NCBI GenBank assembly: GCA_015231605.1
Contig: JADGBG010000014.1
Location: 1 to 39,953, forward strand
DNA from: Alphaproteobacteria bacterium
GTDB lineage: Bacteria; Pseudomonadota; Alphaproteobacteria; Rhodospirillales; Magnetovibrionaceae
DNA: 39,953 bases
Reading direction: 5' to 3'
Shown here: piece by piece, positions 36,394-39,953 of the stretch
How the letters are laid out: each line of letters opens with the position of its first letter
Numbering within the stretch: the first letter of the stretch is position 1
The notes under the pieces: generated by a model
What the model was told of the DNA's origin: nothing
What the model saw: the letters and a program-made list of their open reading frames with translations, nothing else
Databases searched by the model: none
Position numbers and translations under genes: made by a program

Positions 36394-36834
36394 ATGTCCA
36401 CGGACCGTGAAAAAACGCCGGCCAACGTCGTCAACCACTTGGCGCGCGTCATGACCCAGGCGCTCAACGACCAGCTCAAGGCCCACGGCGTCGCGCCGGG
36501 GCAGATGCCGGTGCTCATGTGCCTGTGGGAACAGGACGGCCTGACCCAGCGCGAACTTTACGAACGGGTGAAGATCGAACAGGCGACCATGTCCAACACG
36601 CTGAAGCGCATGGAACGCGACTGCCTGATCTATCGCGAGCCCGATCCCAACGACCGCCGCTCCATGCGCATCCATCTGACCGGAATGGCGCGGCAGCTCG
36701 AAGACGACATCACCGCCAAGGCCAAGCAGGTCAACAAGGCGGCCTTCGACGGCATCAAGAAGAAAGAGCGCAAGCAGGTCCTGGACCTGTTGGGGCGGAT
36801 GATCGAAAATCTGGAAACTCTGCGTCAGGACTAA
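36394..36834 (+). CDS. MarR-family transcriptional regulator
   Basis: A 146-residue winged-helix dimer. N-terminal dimer helix NVVNHLARVMTQALNDQLKA; HTH QDGLTQRELYERVKIEQATM with recognition helix ATMSNTLKRMERDCLI; the wing contains DPNDRRSMRIHLT, the conserved DxRxxxxxLT motif; the C-terminal helices complete the dimer. The start Met has GGGGGA 7 nt upstream. The ligand and targets are unknown. The only promoter-proximal palindrome in reach is its own (36317-36342), suggesting autoregulation. Its stop abuts the stop of the convergent flavoprotein gene with no space between. Confidence 0.94.
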   Translation: MSTDREKTPANVVNHLARVMTQALNDQLKAHGVAPGQMPVLMCLWEQDGLTQRELYERVKIEQATMSNTLKRMERDCLIYREPDPNDRRSMRIHLTGMARQLEDDITAKAKQVNKAAFDGIKKKERKQVLDLLGRMIENLETLRQD

Positions 36835-38007
36835 TTACAGCGCCTCGCCGCAGGCGTGTCCCGACGCCCACGCCCACTGAAAATTGAACCCACCCAGGTG
36901 GCCGGTGACGTCCACGGTCTCGCCGATGAAATACAGGCCTGGGACCGTTCGCGCTTCCATGGTCTTGGACGACAGCTCCCGCGTATCCACCCCGCCCACC
37001 GTCACCTCGGCGGTGCGCATCCCTTCCGAACCGTTGGGCAGGACGCGCCAGGCGTTGACGCTGTCGGCCAGACGGCGCAGCGCCTTGTCGGGGGTTTCCC
37101 CCAAACGGCCGACGCTGGGGACCGCGTCAGCCCAGCGGTGCGCCAAGCGGGTCGGCAGCCATTGGGCCAGCACGGTGCGGGTTTCCTTCCTGGGCGTGTC
37201 GGCCTTGGCTTGTTTCAGGCGGGCGAACACGTCGACGCCGGGCAGCAGGTCCAGGGTGATGGCGTCGCCTTTGCGCCAATAGGAGGAAATCTGCAAGATC
37301 ACGGGGCCGCTCAGCCCGCGATGGGTGAACAGCAGGGCCTCGGCGAAGCGGACCTTGCCGAGCGTCGCCGAGGCCGCCAGAGAGATGCCGCTGAGGCCGT
37401 CCAGCAGGGCCATGGTTTCAGCTTCGAAGGTGAGCGGCACCAGCCCCGCGCGGGGCTCGACAACCTTAAGCCCGAACTGTTTCGCCACCGCGTAGCCGAA
37501 GCCGCTGGCCCCCATCTTGGGGATCGACGGCCCGCCGGTGGCGATCACCACGGATGGGGCCTCGAACCGGCCGCGGCTGGTGTCCACCGCGAAGCCCGCC
37601 CCCGTCCGCTCGACGAGGGAGACATCGACGCCGGTGCGGATGTCGCTGCCGGCGGCTTCGGCCAGCAGCATGTCGATCACCTGTTGGGCGGAGCCGTCGC
37701 AAAACAACTGACCATGATCGCGTTCGTGGTACGCGATGCCGTATGCTTCCACCAGCGCGATGAAATCCCCGGGAGTGTAGCGTTTCAACGCCGACACGCA
37801 AAAGCGCGGGTTGTCCGACAGATAGTCGGCCGGAGACACCGCGCGATTGGTGAAGTTCGAACGCCCGCCGCCGGAAATGCGGATCTTTTGCCCGACTTCG
37901 CCGTTGTGGTCGAGGACCAGGACGCGCCGTCCGCGCCGGACGGCGACGCCCGCGCACATGAGCCCGGCCGCCCCCGCGCCGATGATGATCGCGTCATAAG
38001 TGGACAT
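36835..38007 (-). CDS. HI0933-family flavoprotein (YhiN-like FAD-dependent oxidoreductase)
   Basis: 390 residues. The N-terminal FAD-binding loop IIIGAGAAGLMCA (about 7-19) is followed by the family hallmark GQKIRISGGGRSNFTN (about 39-54). A middle domain is inserted, and the C-terminal FAD-closing block has GLYFIGETVDVTGHLGGFNF followed by QWAWASGHACG. The reaction of this family is not firmly established. The Met at 38007 is chosen because it leads directly into the Rossmann strand; the frame runs to a TTG at 38025. The C-terminus abuts marR convergently with no terminator between. Confidence 0.93.
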   Translation of the reverse strand: MSTYDAIIIGAGAAGLMCAGVAVRRGRRVLVLDHNGEVGQKIRISGGGRSNFTNRAVSPADYLSDNPRFCVSALKRYTPGDFIALVEAYGIAYHERDHGQLFCDGSAQQVIDMLLAEAAGSDIRTGVDVSLVERTGAGFAVDTSRGRFEAPSVVIATGGPSIPKMGASGFGYAVAKQFGLKVVEPRAGLVPLTFEAETMALLDGLSGISLAASATLGKVRFAEALLFTHRGLSGPVILQISSYWRKGDAITLDLLPGVDVFARLKQAKADTPRKETRTVLAQWLPTRLAHRWADAVPSVGRLGETPDKALRRLADSVNAWRVLPNGSEGMRTAEVTVGGVDTRELSSKTMEARTVPGLYFIGETVDVTGHLGGFNFQWAWASGHACGEAL

Positions 38008-38084
38008 GGGCGAGGTATAAACCAACCCAGCTCCGCCGCCAAGGACGGCGGAGCCGGGCCAGATTCAACCTAAGCCTTTCCCGT

Positions 38085-38192
38085 TCAATCTGACGCATAT
38101 CCGGCAACCTTGAAGAAGGTGCAGCATTCCGTTGGTTCGAACAGGTCGCATATTTCGCCGAGGGCCTCCATGAAGTGTTCGTCAACTCTACC
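38085..38192 (-). pseudogene. C-terminal remnant of an IS630-family transposase
   Basis: The minus strand is open for 35 codons ending in TGA. The sequence (EHFMEALGEICDLFEPTECC, then TFFKVAGYASD) reads like the extreme C-terminus of IS630-type transposases, which end in FTPxECxNYFxxAGY. A stop codon lies directly upstream (38193-38195) and no further transposase sequence follows, so only this tail survives. It sits between the flavoprotein gene and the tRNA terminator, on the old-chromosome side of the junction. Confidence 0.65.
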
Positions 38193-38296
38193 CTAAGCTC
38201 CCCAAGAAGACATAAGCTCTTTCCCAAATTCCACTTTAAACCTAGATGCCTGTGGGCTGTGACGGTCGACATAACCTCGGCATGCCCCCAAACAGA

Positions 38297-38331
38297 CAAA
38301 ACCCCCGAAACACGAAGTTCCAGGGGTTTTG
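38297..38331 (-). terminator. Terminator of the disrupted tRNA gene
   Basis: A 9-bp stem (38297-38305 with 38323-38331, arm CAAAACCCC) with a 17-nt loop. On the minus strand it starts 7 nt after the CCA end of the tRNA fragment and ends in TTTTG followed by TCTGTTTG. It shows which side is original chromosome. The stretch 38193-38296 holds nothing that I can identify. Confidence 0.75.
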
Positions 38332-38338
38332 AGAATAA

Positions 38339-38378
38339 TGGTGCCCAGGGGCGGATTTGAACCACCGACACGCGGATT
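38339..38378 (-). other. Truncated tRNA 3' end (probably tRNA-Phe): putative attachment site
   Basis: The minus strand carries the 3' strand of the anticodon stem (AATCCGCG), variable loop, a complete T arm (GGTGG, TTCAAAT, CCGCC), the acceptor 3' strand CCTGGGC, discriminator A and CCA. The first half of the tRNA is missing: sequence to the right of 38378 is unrelated. Acceptor and T-arm sequence fit alphaproteobacterial tRNA-Phe. Integrases that recombine in the 3' half of a tRNA gene leave exactly such a displaced fragment at the far end of the element. Confidence 0.7.
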
Positions 38379-38526
38379 CACATCTTTCTGGCGGCCCCTT
38401 AGAGCATCTTTGAGATCATCCTGTTCTGAAGAAGCATTTGCCCCCTTGTCAGCGCCACGGAATTGGAAATAGCGTGTTCCGTCCTTTTACGAGTGCATGT
38501 CCAAATGCGGCTCATGGGAGACCTAT

Positions 38527-39153
38527 ATGGACCAATCCTCAAATGCCCCTCAGTCGACGTTAGGAAAGGTTTTGCGTTGGCTGGGGTTGGCCGTGCTCTG
38601 CTTCACTTTCGTTCGATACGGTTACGGCTTTTTCACGACACTCTCAGACGCTTCCGTTGGCGCCTATGCCCCCTTGATTCTAGTGGAGGGAGCTGTTTGG
38701 GCTGCGGTCGGTGCTGTTCTCGTCTGGCTTGGATCTCGTATGGGGCGGACCACGTCAGGAGACGGTGATGTTGCGGACATTGACAAAACATCCAGAACGC
38801 TTGCTTTGATTTTTTGGTGCCAAGCCCTGTTAGGGCTTATTCCCGCGGCTCTGCTGGCGGCATTCCTGGGTGGCGTTTCCGTGGATGCGCCAAGCACCCC
38901 GGAGTATGTGTTTTATGTTACCGCAGCCGCCACCTTCGCGGCGGTTGCCGCCCTTTCATCCGCCTTGCCGTGGTGGATAGGAAAAATGGTGATGCTTGGG
39001 CGGCCCTGGGGGCTTCGCGGAGCCGCCATATACGCCGCCATCACTCTCCCCGCGTTTCCCTATGGGACCATCCTGGGTGGGGTGGAACTCGCCCTTGTTT
39101 ATCAGATCCACACAAAGCGAAAAAAATCTCAAGACAACCCAGCCTCATCATAA
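38527..39153 (+). CDS. Integral membrane protein of unknown function (element cargo)
   Basis: A 208-residue protein with about five membrane segments (near 15-36, 47-70, 91-114, 127-148 and 165-187), a soluble loop between segments 2 and 3 (TSGDGDVADIDKTSR), and a basic C-terminal tail (HTKRKKS). I recognise no family. The start is the Met at 38527 with GGGAGA upstream; a Met ten codons earlier has poorer signals. Composition is AT-richer than the chromosomal genes to the left. The 148 bp between the tRNA fragment and this gene holds nothing that I can identify. It is convergent with the HTH gene across a strong terminator. Confidence 0.7.
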   Translation: MDQSSNAPQSTLGKVLRWLGLAVLCFTFVRYGYGFFTTLSDASVGAYAPLILVEGAVWAAVGAVLVWLGSRMGRTTSGDGDVADIDKTSRTLALIFWCQALLGLIPAALLAAFLGGVSVDAPSTPEYVFYVTAAATFAAVAALSSALPWWIGKMVMLGRPWGLRGAAIYAAITLPAFPYGTILGGVELALVYQIHTKRKKSQDNPASS

Positions 39154-39262
39154 CGGCCATCGCCACCCGCGTAAGGGTCGGCATAAACGGCCACCCTCCC
39201 CAAAAGCGAATGTAGCGCTCCTCATGAATTTAGAGGAAGAATCGCTAGAACTTGGAGCAGAA

Positions 39263-39296
39263 AAAAGGGCCTCAAATGACGTTTTGAGGCCCTTTT
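39263..39296. terminator. Bidirectional Rho-independent terminator
   Basis: A 14-bp perfect stem (39263-39276 with 39283-39296, arm AAAAGGGCCTCAAA) with a 6-nt loop. It has As before and Ts after, between two convergent genes. Confidence 0.88.
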
Positions 39297-39306
39297 AAGT
39301 ACCCTG

Positions 39307-39918
39307 TTAAAGGGCTTCTGAACGTCTTTTTAGGAGCATTCGCTGGATTGTCCTCACCGAGGGGCATTTCTGGTCATTATTAGCTGTCCACTCCGCCACC
39401 TGTTTGTGCAAATCGGCCACATTAATATTAGGCAGACCTTCGATGGTATCGTTAATAAATTGAGTCAGCCCAGGTGCATCCGTCAAACACGTCTTAGTAC
39501 GCCCCTTCCAAGATGGAAATAGACCGTCGATACCCTGTTCCTTGAAGGCTTTTTTCCAATTCCATATAGTCATGCCCGTGAACTTGGGGATGGCTTCATA
39601 AACCCACTCTGAAAGCCCAGGAATGGCCCTGTTTGGGAACGACTCGACAGCCCATTCAACGGCCTTGCGAACCCCAATATCGTGATCATGGCGGTAGCGA
39701 TCAATGGCCTCCAAAATGGCTACGCGCGCATCGGCAATTTGTTGTTGCCTTTCATGGATTTTGGCACGGGATGCTTCTTTATGGGCCGCATAGGCCTGTA
39801 CGCTGTTATCACCGCGTTTAGCCTCATTCGCCTCAATTAGGGCCTGTACGGCCTTCGCGTAGCGCTCACGGGCGGATTCAAGGGCCTGTCTGGCTTGTTC
39901 CACTTCATCTGTCAGCAT
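39307..39918 (-). CDS. Coiled-coil plus helix-turn-helix protein, transposase-like DNA-binding region
   Basis: 203 residues. The N-terminal charged coiled coil (about 1-75) is followed by a helical region with VRKAVEWAVESFPNRAIPGL. Next is an HTH-like segment, KFTGMTIWNWKKAFKEQGID then GLFPSWKGRTK, of the kind that precedes the catalytic domain in Mu- and IS-type DDE transposases. The last helices (LHKQVAEWTANNDQKCPSVR, then TIQRMLLKRR) resemble a second HTH. There is no DDE catalytic domain: the protein stops and a terminator follows, so it is either a regulator or a stand-alone recombination accessory factor. The start ATG has a strong GGGAGA upstream. I recognise no named family. Confidence 0.7.
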   Translation of the reverse strand: MLTDEVEQARQALESARERYAKAVQALIEANEAKRGDNSVQAYAAHKEASRAKIHERQQQIADARVAILEAIDRYRHDHDIGVRKAVEWAVESFPNRAIPGLSEWVYEAIPKFTGMTIWNWKKAFKEQGIDGLFPSWKGRTKTCLTDAPGLTQFINDTIEGLPNINVADLHKQVAEWTANNDQKCPSVRTIQRMLLKRRSEAL

Positions 39919-39953
39919 GGCTAATCTCCCTATTTTTATTCATCTGCCGAGTT

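Larger units (their letters stand above)
38339..39953. mobile_element. Left end of an element integrated at a tRNA gene (extends beyond window)
   Basis: From the tRNA fragment rightwards the DNA is AT-richer, with less biased codon use than the chromosome. It carries a membrane protein and a transposase-like HTH protein. The tRNA fragment lies with its terminator on the chromosome side. No integrase or second attachment site is in view, so the extent and type of the element are unknown. Confidence 0.5.

Noticed and set aside
37994-38381. Two minus-strand frames covering the tRNA fragment (one starting MSVVQIRPWAP, one with NPRVGGSNPPLGT)
   Set aside because: These are the typical spurious translations of tRNA 3' ends and their flanks. 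The IS630 tail and the tRNA fragment explain the sequence better.
38401-38440. AGAGCATC at the island edge as a third copy of the palindromic repeat
   Set aside because: Only eight bases match; there is no inverted repeat and no conserved tail.

Overview
The window looks like a chromosomal contig of a GC-rich alphaproteobacterium, most likely a Rhodospirillales/Magnetospirillum-like organism. This is inferred from family resemblance and gene content, not from a database search. The supporting features are an SRP RNA placed directly upstream of dnaX, a kdsB-pheA pair, the alphaproteobacterial forms of YejABEF, GltBD and PheA, an HBM-type chemoreceptor, several PAS/GGDEF signalling proteins, and a sulfur-globule-type structural protein. 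Two stretches are visibly AT-richer than the rest and look acquired: positions 1 to about 1190, and about 38380 to the right edge.

Left to right: (a) 1-1174 holds two adjacent class III nucleotidyl cyclase genes. The second has the features of Pycsar-type pyrimidine cyclases. They end at a sharp composition switch followed by a possible scrap of a host gene and a palindromic repeat. (b) 1.4-6.5 kb (minus strand) holds a chemoreceptor with a small helical partner, then an oxygen-defence set: a double-rubredoxin NAD(P)H oxidoreductase, a coupled uncharacterised protein, and rubrerythrin. (c) 6.6-12 kb holds a DUF454 protein, dnaX with its upstream SRP RNA, a cupredoxin-like lipoprotein, pheA and kdsB. 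(d) 12.1-19.9 kb (plus strand) holds hisN overlapping a PAS-PAS-GGDEF diguanylate cyclase, then the yejABEF peptide ABC importer, closed by a second copy of the palindromic repeat and a bidirectional terminator.

(e) 20-23 kb (minus strand) holds a membrane-anchored coiled-coil protein with an internal 29-residue duplication, a secreted sulfur-globule-like protein, an unknown protein, and uppP. (f) 23.2-29.4 kb holds gltBD, both subunits of NADPH glutamate synthase, closed by a terminator. (g) 29.5-36.8 kb holds a periplasmic binding protein next to a PAS histidine kinase, small zinc-ribbon and unknown proteins, a membrane GGEEF protein, DUF423, a voltage-gated-type K+ channel and a MarR regulator. 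(h) 36.8-38.0 kb holds a HI0933-type flavoprotein. (i) 38.0-39.95 kb is a junction. It carries an IS630 transposase tail, an intact tRNA terminator, and only the 3' 40 nt of a tRNA (probably tRNA-Phe), followed by AT-richer DNA with a membrane protein and a transposase-like helix-turn-helix protein. This is the pattern expected when an element integrates into a tRNA gene.

The items most worth a second look are the tandem cyclase pair at the left edge, the truncated tRNA marking an island at the right edge, the double-rubredoxin oxidoreductase with its coupled unknown protein, the sulfur-globule neighbourhood, and a well-placed CRP-like site at -41.5 of an otherwise unknown gene. Most long alternative open frames overlapping these genes are GC-driven shadows and are left out.
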